NCBI GenBank assembly: GCA_021229015.1
Contig: CM037783.1
Span: 57,060,169 to 57,124,168 of the forward strand
Source: Solen grandis
Lineage: Eukaryota; Mollusca; Bivalvia; Adapedonta; Solenidae
Reading direction: 5' to 3'
DNA length: 64,000 nt
Shown here one piece after another: positions 22,901 to 33,000 of this stretch. The notes under the pieces are model-generated. The model did no database searches. It saw nothing but the letters and a program-made list of their open reading frames with translations, and was not told the origin of the DNA. Within the stretch, counting starts at the first letter, position 1. The number at the start of each line of letters is the position of its first letter. A program made the position numbers and the translations under genes.

Positions 22901-25010
22901 TTATAACGACATTAATTTTTTCATGGTTTGTTTAAAGCAAAAATATGCTTTTTAGAAAAAAAATAAGCATACTGGTTTAAAGTTAAAAAAGTTATTAGAT
23001 TAGCTGATATCATTGCAGTTTTTTTTTTTATTTGAATATTTTATTCTAATAAAATCACTCAATTGTTATTTTGTTTTTGAGATTGTTTTTGTTTTCAATG
23101 AAGCCTTTTCAATGTTTTTTTTTCTTTTCTTTTTTCTTTTTATATTTTCTTATTTTTTTATAAATCACTAATCTGAATGTGATAACAAGCTATAAAGCTA
23201 CCAATCCTTAACTAGACATCCAGTTACCCTGAAGTTTGCCTCAGATCAAGAGACATTCAGCGGGTGTCCAGGGTGGATCCGAAGCCAATACTGCGAGCCT
23301 TCATGCAGGAGATACAGGCCAAGTTCCCCACCATATGTGGCTGCCCATTAAAACTCCAGTCTAAAGCCAAGTTTGTTGTATCAGACTTAATTGAAAGCAA
23401 GGTACTGTATTTAAATGACAATCACAAATGACATCTTAAATTTTCATATCAAGATTTTTTTCCATTGCTGGTACAAACATTTCATCACATTTAAGGCTGT
23501 TGAAACTTATTTCATACAATAAAGAATTTATTATTTTTGGTAATCCAGTAATGATTTCTAATAAATGGATACCTTTAAAAAAGATGTCCCTTTGTATTAT
23601 GTAATATTTCAGTATTTTGCAGATATGACTTTATTATCAGTTTCTTTCCTTTTTCCATTCTTTATAACTTAAATTTATACCACTGAAGAAAAAAAAGTTG
23701 GTGAATTTTTACACAATATAATCTGCTCTCTGCCATTTAAAACACTTAAATGAATCAATTTAAAAGTATTGACAGTGGGTGAAGTTTATAATCTGTACCC
23801 AGCAGAAGGACCCAGGGAACCAGCCAAACTTGACCAGCAAGATGCCTGGTGCTCGGCCTGCTTTGTATCGCAGTAGGCAGGAGATGGAACATCTTTCAAA
23901 AACCTCCCAACAGCCTGCCATGGTGGGAACTGCATGTCCTCGTGTCATTGGACACCAGAGAGATGGGGTCAGACATGATGGTGTTGATTGTAAAATATCA
24001 CAGGGCAGAACCGGGGTAGGTTATAGTACTGTAATAACAAGTACTAACAAGGCAAGTTTGTCTTCATCAGAAAGTGCTAATACCTCAGATTCTGCTGTTA
24101 CAAAATCACTGCCAAAAACAGTTGGCTTTACAGGTTCTACTGCAAATTCTGGATGTGCAAATAATGGGAACCACACTAGGCCAGAGACACCAAGCCATAG
24201 TTCAGATTTCACTTGTCAAAGTGAGGTATCAAGGAAGATATTCCCTCACTTCACAGCAAAGAAAAACTTATCTTTTCCAATAGAAAAACCAGCACAGCCA
24301 AGATTGATCCCACAGTTCTCAGCTCATAAGAAATTCCCATCTCAATGTGTTAGTTATATAAACCATTCTAAATCTTCTAGAGACGTGTCAGTGGTGAATA
24401 CTGACAGCAGACACGGAACCAACACTAGGCATCTTACAGATGTACAGAAAAGGATGCCTCTGTTTAAGAAACAAGAGGCAAGTATCAAGAAACCAGCTCC
24501 TCAGAATGTTTCATCTAATAACAAGAAAATATCCACAAACAAAACAAAGCCTAATACTGATGCAAAGCAAAGGAAAAGGAAGAAAGATGAGAAGGTAAAG
24601 TCATTTCCTTTTTAAGATAAAATAATCCTTTATTCAAACGAGGTCTTTATTTGCAGATTTAGTTCTTAAGTGACAACTGACACCAACTTTTCTTATGAAT
24701 AAAAATTTTGAATGCTGGAAATAAGTGATTAAATGTACTAAATGAAAATCAGAAAAATTGTTTCAAGGTATTTGTAATGAAACACTATTGGATATTCAAT
24801 AACTTAACACGTTATATATGAATTTTGGTGAGCATATATTGTGAAATTCACCAGCAGTAAGCTGAAAATATCAAGAGAAAGATGCTGGTTCAATATTTCC
24901 ATTTATTTGTATTTTATGAAAATGCAAAATAAGGATTATTTTAAAACCTTGCTTAACAGCAGGAAAAGATGGCAGCAAAAAGACAGAAGATGAAGAAAGC
25001 TGAGGCTTAA
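13928..25010 (+). CDS. C18orf63: C18orf63-like protein (uncharacterised family), complete
   Basis: Twelve exons: 13928-14085, 16945-17065, 17580-17636, 18802-18913, 19559-19600, 20041-20117, 20705-20814, 21715-21811, 22797-22879, 23224-23401, 23806-24594, 24963-25010. The total is 1872 nt, giving 623 residues, with all junction phases consistent. Function is unknown. Identification rests on recalled vertebrate C18orf63 landmarks kept in order: the N-terminal FATPPPLEQLLALKV block, KMSCREF, IKSGKLQAR, ARVSPAWNKCGHWLVQGRNF, ESDWCFILPSMKKGRIVSI, KRHWKNTYGYRLP, GRLFTYPEVCLRS, and FPTICGCPLKLQSK followed by PNLTSKMPGARPALYRS. The first ~345 residues form the conserved part. The last ~280 (exons 11-12) are Ser/Thr/Lys-rich and probably disordered, ending in Lys-rich KQRKRKKDEKVK, a likely nuclear signal. 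The start codon is supported by an MNxS opening like the vertebrate one. Exon 11 may start three bases earlier (23803). Intron 6 has a GC donor (20118). Exon 5 is only 42 nt. Confidence 0.85.
14806..15500. mobile_element. Long foldback element in C18orf63 intron 1
   Basis: Arm 1 (about 14806-15063, starting TTCGAAATAAGTCAGGTAGA) and arm 2 (about 15225-15497) are reverse complements for about 260-270 bp with a few differences. The arms share GCAAAATCTCACTTGGAAAT, TTTGACAGATAGCACA and ATACGACCACCGGTAATA. The loop is about 160 bp. No ORF. Confidence 0.85.
15653..16177 (+). pseudogene. Inserted partial copy of exon 2 region (decoy exon)
   Basis: The segment 15676-16154 carries two blocks copied from downstream: 15679-15995 matches 16310-16627, and 16043-16158 matches 16949-17064, which is most of coding exon 2. 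The two blocks are joined by about 48 bp of unrelated sequence instead of the ~320 bp between them in the source. The copy keeps the exon 2 reading frame but lacks the ATTTTAG acceptor and ends GTGGCACATAAT where the source has GTGGCACAG|GT, so it has no donor. The whole insert sits between perfect 23-bp direct repeats (15653-15675 and 16155-16177). Confidence 0.85.
16285..16310. repeat. Poly-G tract at the border of the duplicated block
   Basis: A G10-12 run (about 16297-16308) immediately before the source copy of the duplicated block. The inserted copy at 15679 begins just after the equivalent point, with TTTTTCA instead. Confidence 0.6.
18040..18560. repeat. Three diverged ~165-bp tandem units with C/A/G homopolymers
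   Basis: Units start near 18050, 18205 and 18365. Each holds AAAAATGGGACCAGAAGGAG or a variant, TTACTGCACTGCCCTTACTT or a variant, and a terminal Lys-poor A/G run. The second homopolymer cluster (about 18491-18535) is a C run, an A run and a G run in succession, whose C and G parts could pair. In intron 3 of C18orf63. Confidence 0.65.
19086..19327. mobile_element. TTAA-flanked palindromic MITE, copy 1
   Basis: Starts TTAACCCTTTCCCTCATA and ends TATGAGGGAAAGGGTTAA, about 242 bp, with a second internal palindrome (CAGCCTGCGAGTTACTCG... and GCATAAAAC/GTTTTATGC). TTAA at both ends suggests a piggyBac-type target duplication. Four more copies are in this window. Confidence 0.9.
19436..19525 (-). 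mobile_element. SINE head fragment
   Basis: In reverse complement it has CCCCGGTGGCCAAGTGGTTT (A box) and GGGTTCGATCCCTGG (B box), then CATACCAAAGTCGTAAAAAA. This is the head of the V-type SINE described at 10813, with the body missing. Confidence 0.75.
20590..20670 (-). mobile_element. SINE head fragment, diverged
   Basis: The minus strand reads GCATAGTGGTTAAAGCCA (A-box-like) and GTGGGTTCAACTCCTGG (B-box-like). It lies just upstream of exon 7 of C18orf63. Confidence 0.55.
21310..21551. mobile_element. TTAA palindromic MITE, copy 2 (inverted)
   Basis: Same family as 19086-19327 in the opposite orientation: the end with AAAGACCTATGCGAACAGC comes first. Bounded by TTAA at 21310 and 21548. 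Confidence 0.9.
21522..21664. repeat. 28-bp tandem array grown from the MITE end
   Basis: The terminal 28 bp of the MITE (AAAATGAGTCTATATGAGGG AAAGGGTT) is repeated five times in all. The units alternate strictly between TCTATAT and TCTGTAT, so the amplification unit after the first step was a 56-bp dimer. Confidence 0.9.
22520..22780. mobile_element. Palindromic element, second family
   Basis: Contains CAGACCCAGATTAGACAGCT, GGGTCTCCTCTGTTTGCTCA, CAATATTGTAGCTCAGATTC and TTGTACATGAATATTCATTA, ending AGTAAAGGG. The same blocks recur at 27235-27420, 42935-43095, 45875-46070, 49075-49545, 50470-50597 and 57840-57903, several as full palindromes. It lies just before exon 9. Confidence 0.75.
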
Positions 25011-25108
25011 TATAAGAAGAACTAGAGTGAGTGATTGTGACAGAATGAACTTATAGTTTACCATTCTGTATACCAGATTACTGTCATTATTTGAGTTTGG
25101 GTAAACAT

Positions 25109-25847
25109 TTAAGGGCGTATGTGACAGTTTGCTTCATTCCCTATATAGACAAAGAAGGAAAAATTAAACTGTTCAATAGAATTTTTTAAACTTTGTATGA
25201 TTATGAATCATAAAAGAAACATTTTTATGGAAAAAAATTGGGGGTCACCATCCTACTTTTTTTATTATCTGCCCCTGAATGTGATATTTTAGCACTTTAA
25301 GGGATAACTCACAGATAAGTCAAATCTTACTGATACCTTATATTATTTCTTATCAATCTTTTTGATTTCATTCAAGTCATTATGCAAAATTTTAAACCAA
25401 TTGATCATAAAGAAGTTCTGTTATGTTTATATCTGTAAAAATATTGCTTTTTTTTAAAAAAAAAAGGGGAGATAGTTTGAGGAAAATTGATATATATTAC
25501 ATGTAGCACAAGTGATTATAGTATAAAATCTGTCGTATAGAATTTCTACAAATTTTGAACAGAGACAGGGAAGACAGTACTAAACATTGATTTTGAAACC
25601 TTATGAGGTGTTGTTGGCCATTCTTTGAGTCATCTGCCCTTGAATATGGCCTAAAAGTGCCAAAATATCACATTCAGGGGCAGATAACTCAGAAAGGAGA
25701 GTGACCCCCTATTTTTTTTCTCATAAAAATGTTTCTTTTATGATTCTCTATAATCATGCTAAATTAAAAAAAAAATATATTGAACAGTTTAAATTTTCCT
25801 TCTTTGTCTATATAGAAAATGTAGCAAACTGTCACATACGCCCTTAA
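25109..25847. mobile_element. TTAA-flanked long foldback between convergent genes
   Basis: The left end TTAAGGGCGTATGTGACAGT is mirrored by the right end ACTGTCACATACGCCCTTAA. The arms are about 190 bp (25109-25300 and 25655-25847) and share CTATATAGACAAAGAAGGAA, GGGGGTCACCATCCT-like and CTGCCCCTGAATGTGATATT. The 350-bp centre has no ORF. It starts 99 bp after the C18orf63 stop and so may be transcribed as part of its 3' UTR. Confidence 0.9.
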
Positions 25848-26036
25848 CAGAATTTGATGGTTTAATGTTTGTTCTTTGAAGTAAGTGAAATGTAGTATTA
25901 CATAAAACTTTGATGTGTGTGTGTGACCAAAATGCCTGTTTCTGTGGTATACTGTCATACTGACTGCATATTTTTGTGTTGGAATGTGTACAAGTTAAAT
26001 TGTTTAATATTCAGACAGAAGCTTTCTTTGAAACAC

Positions 26037-26180
26037 ATGTGTCACTTGCAAACGCCTGACCATAAGGATCACTTTTCAGTCTTCTGTCGTCTTCTGTCTA
26101 TCCATCTGTCTGTCCATCACACTTTTTCTGTCACATTTCAGCAGGTACCACATGTGTTTCAAAGAACACTCTTGTATTTT
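26037..26180. mobile_element. Hairpin element with GACA-type core, copy 1
   Basis: The right end AGCAGGTACCACATGTGTTT CAAAGAACACTCTT is the reverse complement of the start of 47041-47237. The left part has AAGGATCACTTTT, also shared. The centre is a TCTGTC-rich simple sequence. Confidence 0.7.
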
Positions 26181-26664
26181 ATTTGAAGGGGAAAATATCA
26201 TGGGATTCATTCTTTGGGGTGGGGGAACATTTTTAACATTTTGGGGCAAATTCTGAGGTGATCAGCTTTTTTTTGGAGAAAATTAGTTTTTGACTTTCAG
26301 CAATGAAAAAAAGAAAAAAAAGTTGGTTTAGCGGACATTTCACCTTCTTGTGAGCTTTCAAACCTCAATTTGTGACCTTTACTGCATGGAAAGCATTTCA
26401 GTTTAAGTGTGAAGTTCAACGGTGTTGTTAAGACATCCAAAAGGATATAAAAATATGGTTTGAGTAAAAATCATAGTGAAACATTAGGCGTGACTTCCAT
26501 ACTAGGCTGTACTTGAAATTACACAATCTATGGTCACAAAGTTTTGACAGTCTCCTATATTTTGATAGCAAACCAGGCTAACAGAAGTCAATAGCTGAAG
26601 GTCTGTACATGAAACCAAACACAGATACTTCAATGATAAAGTAATCAAAATATATTACACACAC

Positions 26665-26670
26665 TTTATT
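26665..26670 (-). terminator. Candidate polyadenylation signal for VIRMA
   Basis: AATAAA on the minus strand, about 420 bp after the VIRMA stop at 27088. It would give a 3' UTR of ordinary size that stops short of the foldback at 25847. No other evidence. Confidence 0.45.
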
Positions 26671-27087
26671 CACCTTTTATGCAACAAAATATCCCTTAAA
26701 TCAGTTTTTCTCTTATTAAATAAGCAATCAAGATTTAAAGATCCCTAGATCTAAATACTGAGTATAAGGAAAGCTGGGTCTTTATGATTAAAGTACATCC
26801 TTAATTGACATAATGTTAATTCCATAAAAATAGATGTATACAACACAAAATGCTTTAAAGTGTATGATTAAATTCCATAAAAAGAAAATACTGTCAAATC
26901 TAAAAATGTATTTGTATGGAATACATTCAGCAATGTGCTGCTGTCAAATACAAAAACTGACAAAAAACAAAGCTTTAAATCAAACTTTTGAGGATATTTC
27001 CTTTCAGTTTTCTATTATTTACGCAACTGTCCAATACGATACTCTCATGACCCGAAGACAACACACATTCATCCCTCATGCGAGGTT

Positions 27088-30000
27088 TCACTTTGTGAAA
27101 GAACGCTGATGTCTGTTGGGTTCACTTCTACCACCACGGAAACCTGGAACAGCAGGGAATCTGGAAGTGAAATGAAGAATAAAATCCCTTACATGCAATA
27201 TGATGATGGTATGAAGGTGGGTAAGTTAATCTAACCTGATCAATTTACCTCATGAATATTCATGTACCAATTTATTACTTGTGGTGCATACTCTGTAGAC
27301 ACTGAGCTACAATAATGTATACTCAAACAGAGGAGACCCGGAACAGACAGCACCTGGAAAGGAGAAGCTGTCTGCTCTGTTTACCAATGCATCAAAATGA
27401 GTGCAATTATACCTCAGATCAGTATGAATAAAACAACAATTCAAAATTCTTTCATCTAATAGACAATTCGAAAAGTAATCTCTTTGCTAACAAGAGGGCC
27501 ATAATGGCCCTGTATCGCTCACCTGGTATCATTAGGCTATGTAAAATCAAGTGACTCCTGGGGCAGGGCCAATTTTGACCCCAGGGCCATAATTTGAACA
27601 AACTTGGTAAAGATCTATTAGCCCATGTTACATACCAAATATCTAAACTCCAGGCCTTGTGGTTTCTGAGAAGAAGATTTTTCAAGTTTATTCCTATATT
27701 AGCCTTTGTTAAATCAAGTGACTCCTAGGGCGGGGCCAATTTTGACCCAACGGTCATAATTTGAACGAACTTGGTAGAGATCCACTAGACAATGCTATAT
27801 ACCAAATACCTAAACTCCAGGCATTGTGGTTTCTGAGAAGAAGATTTTTCAAGGTTTTTTGTATATTAGCCTATGTAAAATCAGGTGACCCCTATGGCAG
27901 GTCCAAATCTGACCCCAGGGCCATGATTTGAACAAACTTGGTAGTGATCTACTAGACAATGCTGCACACCAAATATCTAAACTCCAGGCCTTGTGGTTTC
28001 TGAGAAGAAGATTTTTCAAGTTTTTCCTATATTAGCCTATGTTAAATAAAGTCACCTCTGGGGCGGGGCCAAATTTGATGCCATGGTCATGATTTGATCA
28101 AACTTGGTAGAGATCCACTAGACAATGCTACACACAAAATATCTAAGCTCTAAGCCTTGGGTTTCAGAGAAGAAGATTTTTCAAGATTTCACTTTTAAAA
28201 TCTATTTCTAGCTCCTGTGACCTAATTATGCAACAGACCAGAACCATTTGAACAATTTTTATAGCGGATCACCTTAGGAACATCCTTGCAAAGTTTGATC
28301 ACTTTCCCATTAGTAGTTTCAGAGAAGAAGATTTTTAAGTAACTTGTTGACAACTGACGAATAACAACTTCCGACTCACGACGCCGGACAAAGGCTGGTC
28401 CCAAAAGCTCACCTTGGCACTTCATGCCAGGTGAGCTAAAAATATTTCAAATGAGACAATGTTGAACTTTGTCAGAAATTTCAAAAAACCAAATCCTTGA
28501 TTCTCCAAATGGACTTTTCGCCATTTACCCAAAATAATTAAAAGAAATAACTCTAATCAAATGTACTCACCCACCTTCTATATCATGTTGAATGATGATG
28601 GCAAGTTATAACTGATGAGAAGTGCTTTATTCATAATGTTTTCAATATTAAGTTTGAGACAGGAGTGAGATCATAGTACATGTAATACCACTACAGATGC
28701 GCAAGAATAACTTTAGTCACCAAGGCAGGAATGACTTAGTGAAAGGGTGACCTCAATACAAAATCGAATACAATTCATTTTTGAATCACACCATCTCTAA
28801 TATGGTAAGAACACTACTAAAAATTAAAGATAACATCAAATCTATATTCAATGATGACAAAAATATCCCTATTCCATTCCGTATTCTGTATTTTGAATTC
28901 CTTAAGAATTGGTAACATTCAAAGCATTATGCTCTTTTAAGGAGAGGTCTTACCTTTCATCTTTAAACCGCTGCTGACCCTGCCAGCTTCCCCTGTTCCA
29001 TGACCCCCTGCCTCCACGGTGCTCAAACCTGCCACCCCTGTTGTCCCTTCTGTCACCTGTCAGACTGCGCTCATGGCTACAGTAATAAGCAATACATAAC
29101 GCTTAATGATTTAAACATGCATGTTGATGTACAAAACAAATATCAATATAGAAAACTGAGTCTGCTATGAATCCAAATAGCTGTTACAGCCTAAATAGAT
29201 GAGCACACATCCCTTTAATACATACAACCCTACCCTTAAATCCATGGAAACATGCATGTAACTGGCTGATCCTGTTTAATTATTTTTACACTTTCTTAAT
29301 CCTGAGGACAGATATCTTTTCCTTTTTTGTCCAAAGATTTGTCACAATCCTTTAGGTGTATTAAGTTACAGACCAGATCTTATATGTATGAACAAAAACT
29401 GAAAATGCTAAAACTAATTGTTAAATATATTGTTCTTGTGAATGTCAAAAATAATGAGAGTAATCATAAGCAACAAAATAAAACATAAAACAACATCCCA
29501 ACATACCATAAACTTGATTGTCTAGTTCTTTAGAAGTACCAGTAAAATACTCTTGATGGTATCAAGCTCTGTTTAAAAAAAAAACAATCCACTTGTGAAA
29601 ACTGAACGATGACATCTAACATACTTACCCTGTATTGCCGAAGGAGCGTGGATTAACAAATGGAGGTTTTGAGCGGTTTATATATATATTGGGATCAGCT
29701 GGGTCACGCCCTCCTCTAAAACTAACTGAAACCAAATTTGCATTGCATAACATGTAATGGATAAGAACGGTAAAATCATGAAACAAATGTATGCTAAAAT
29801 GACTTTGTATCTGTCAAGGTTACATATGTTATCCTTGTTTCTCTTCATCTGTGTATGTAATAATGTCACATAATGTTTTAAGTGTAAATATCAGGCTTTA
29901 ACTAGAAGACTTTCATACTGTAGAAAAGAAATGTTTTGTTTTTGTTTTTTGGGAGTTTTTTTGTTTTTTTTAGCTCACTGTGGCTGGAATACTGACAGTA

Positions 30001-33000
30001 TTTCAGTCAAATGATGACCTACTACTAATTACAGGTGGAGGAAGACCAAGAGTGACTTGAGGCTTTGGAGTAGAACAAGAAGCCTTCTTGTAGACTTCCT
30101 CCCATGAAAAATGCAAGTGCCTGGGACTCAAACCCCCAGCAGTGAGAGGCTAAGTGAAAACGAGTCTATATTTTTGTGTATCACAGACCTATATAAATAC
30201 AAATGACACCAGCAAAGTTTAGCTGTTTTTCTGTTGTCTGCCATTGCAGATAAAACAAAGGCTACACTCACTATCCCTTCTGAAACTCCCAGGTGGCGTC
30301 ATAAACCGTCCTCTTCCTCTGTCAAATCCACCACGACCTCGGTCAAACCCTCGCCCTCTCCCTCTGTTGAAGTCCTGAGATATTTACAACTTTTTTTTAT
30401 TAATTTCTTGAGCTTATTTCTTAAGAAATTAAAGAAATTTTAGCTATCAATGAAGATGAGTAATATCCTCACCATTGCACATTGAAAATTCAAGAACTGG
30501 AAAGCTATATGTACTGTGATGTTTTGGTTTAAATTTAAAAAAGATGTTTGTTGATGTTCTGAATTAAGAAGATTTTTGTTAAGTCTGTCCATAATCCATG
30601 AAACTAAGGCTTCAGAGGACAGCTGATGAAACAAATGTTAACCAAGCCACAAGAAGTGGGGTAACTTACACCCTCACGCCGGATAGGTTGATTGTTACTA
30701 CTTGGAGAGCCCTCTCTGTTGACACTGCTCTTTTCTAGCTTCATGAAGTCATCTACATGCATAGATGGAGGGCGACTTGTGTTTGGCGGCCGTGACCGGA
30801 ATGGATCATGTCGGTTGGCCTGCGCTGCAAGACCTCGAGCAATACCACGGCCTCTCATGGGGGCAACTGAAATGATAAAATTCTTTAATGTGAATTAAAT
30901 GCAAATTAACTTACCCTTCACTTCATATCTTGACACCATTTAATAAATTTATTTTTGCAATTGTGATTCAAGACAATGTGTATAATAATGGACCAAATTG
31001 AGATACATGTAGTAAAATAAACTGAAAAACATTCTGATGCTTGAACCTTCAAACTTCCAGCAAAACAAGACTCACCAAATGGTCGCCTCATTCCTCTGCC
31101 ACGCCATGTCACAAACTCTTGTGATTTCCTCCTGTCTCTGTACAAATAACAGATCATACAGTAATAACGATTTCATTCATAATAGTATAATCAGAATCAT
31201 GTAAAAGAAATGGTTTATAGGAACTTCAAATATTAGGTGTGAAATAGAATCATCACTATCAAGGTTGATAAATTCCCCTGCATCCCACCTTGTCTCGATG
31301 TCATTGTGTGGGATGGGACCGTGATATGACATGTATGATTTCATATAGACCATAGGTATAATTAAGCTCCTCCCCCTTACCCTTATCAGGTATAATTAAG
31401 CCCCCCCCCCCCATCAGGTATAATTAAGCCTCTCCCCCTTACCCTTATCAGGTATAATTAAGCCTCTCCCCCTTACCCATACCAGGTATATTTTTCTATT
31501 CATGGCTAGGTAAACAATCCCACATACTATTGTTGCAAGAGATATTGCAGAATCAACTTGTAAACCTCTGTCACCGCAATCACTGCTTTAATCCTGGTAT
31601 TGACTCAACATCAAGTTCAGCACAAGGTTGTCTCCACTTATTTATGTAACTGTCAATCTGTTTATGTTTCTCATATATCTTTTAAAACATTTTCATGACG
31701 TAATCCTTTGTCATTTCAGTACATTACATATTGTACTGTATCCACCGTACTGTATCCACCGTACTGTATCCACCATAAGTTGATAGTCGTCCAGTAACAA
31801 TATTTGACCCTCCAGTGTTTATGTAAGACTCATGCAGAGTTCCATTTCTAGGATATTGTCTATTACTTCAACAAATGAAATCAGGAATTATTCAAATTCC
31901 TCATGCTTATTTTGTGATGTCAAATATAACAATGAGAACATGTTCTAAGTGTGAGAAATGCCTCAAACTATCCAATATTTCACACAAAAACACATCTTGG
32001 CCCTACAGGCATCAGTGCGTCTTTTCTATGAAATACTGGACAGTTTTCCGCCTTTCTCCCTTACTTCTTTGGTGCACTGTCTAAACTATTTGCATAGGTA
32101 TCAGAGTTCTTTAGTGATACATCTAGTTTTTACAGACAACACATTGATTTAATACTGAAATTTAAGAAAACTCCCAAGTTGTTAAATGGGCAAACTTGTA
32201 TGAAAAGTAGAGCTATTAATAAGAACATGATGATAAACATACTTCAGTTTCTTAGGTTTGGTCAATTCCTCCTCGGGTGTATGGCTTTCTTTCTTCAACT
32301 CCTCCTCCAGGTTGAAGTCGTTACAGTACTTCTTGCAGATCTCCTCTATGTCACATGGCACCAAGTCCGGTTCGTCCGGCTCAAACATCGTCTGCCAGAA
32401 GGTGAGACTCAAACGCTCATCCTCTGGATCCGTGACTGTGTAGGTGGACCGGATGTTGAACAGACTCACCAGCTGCTGGGGTTCAGGCAGGATAGGTGGC
32501 GTCACATCTAGGGGGAAATAAGTCATACAGACACTAATCTTGTCTTTCTCTTGTATTTGAAAGGGAAGCAACTCTGCATAAATCAAACCTAACCCATAAA
32601 AATGATACAGACAAAACTGTATGGCTTGGCATTTTAGACATGAGGTACATGAAGTTTTTTTAAATGCTTCTATCACAAGAGAATTATCCAAAGAAAACAC
32701 AGAATTTAGCAAAGCAGTCTTTAATGTCTTAGTCACTTCATGGAACATGGTGTGCCAAAGGATCTATATCTTTTTAATCACCACTAACATATTCATAATG
32801 CCTACAAGGCTGAGGTACTACTATCAAGGTGTATGATGATTTCTGATCATGAATCTGTTCTTGGTACATATAGAAATAGAAGAAAAAGAAAAAGTTTTTG
32901 CAGTCTGCTCTCCATGTATACTGAAGGTGTGTTGTCTGTGTACCTGGTTTCTGTTTGACGGGAGAGTCGTTCCTAAGGACAGTCAGAAGACTGTTGACAC

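Larger units (their letters stand above)
27088..31137 (-). other. VIRMA: VIRMA C-terminal RG/RGG region (six exons)
   Basis: Exons from 31137 down to 27088 encode a low-complexity basic tail. It holds WRGRGMRRP and MRGRGIARGL, the conserved RPPNTSRPPSMHVDDF block, then clusters such as NRGRGRGFDRGRGGFDRGRG and RGGRFEHRGGRGSWNRGSW, ending GFRGGR...HQRSFTK. Such RG-rich tails bind RNA and are substrates of arginine methylation in this and other families (known); RNA binding here is inferred. The acceptor of exon 29629-29725 is the CAG at 29728-29726: only this choice keeps the phase with exon 30272-30374. Confidence 0.9.
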
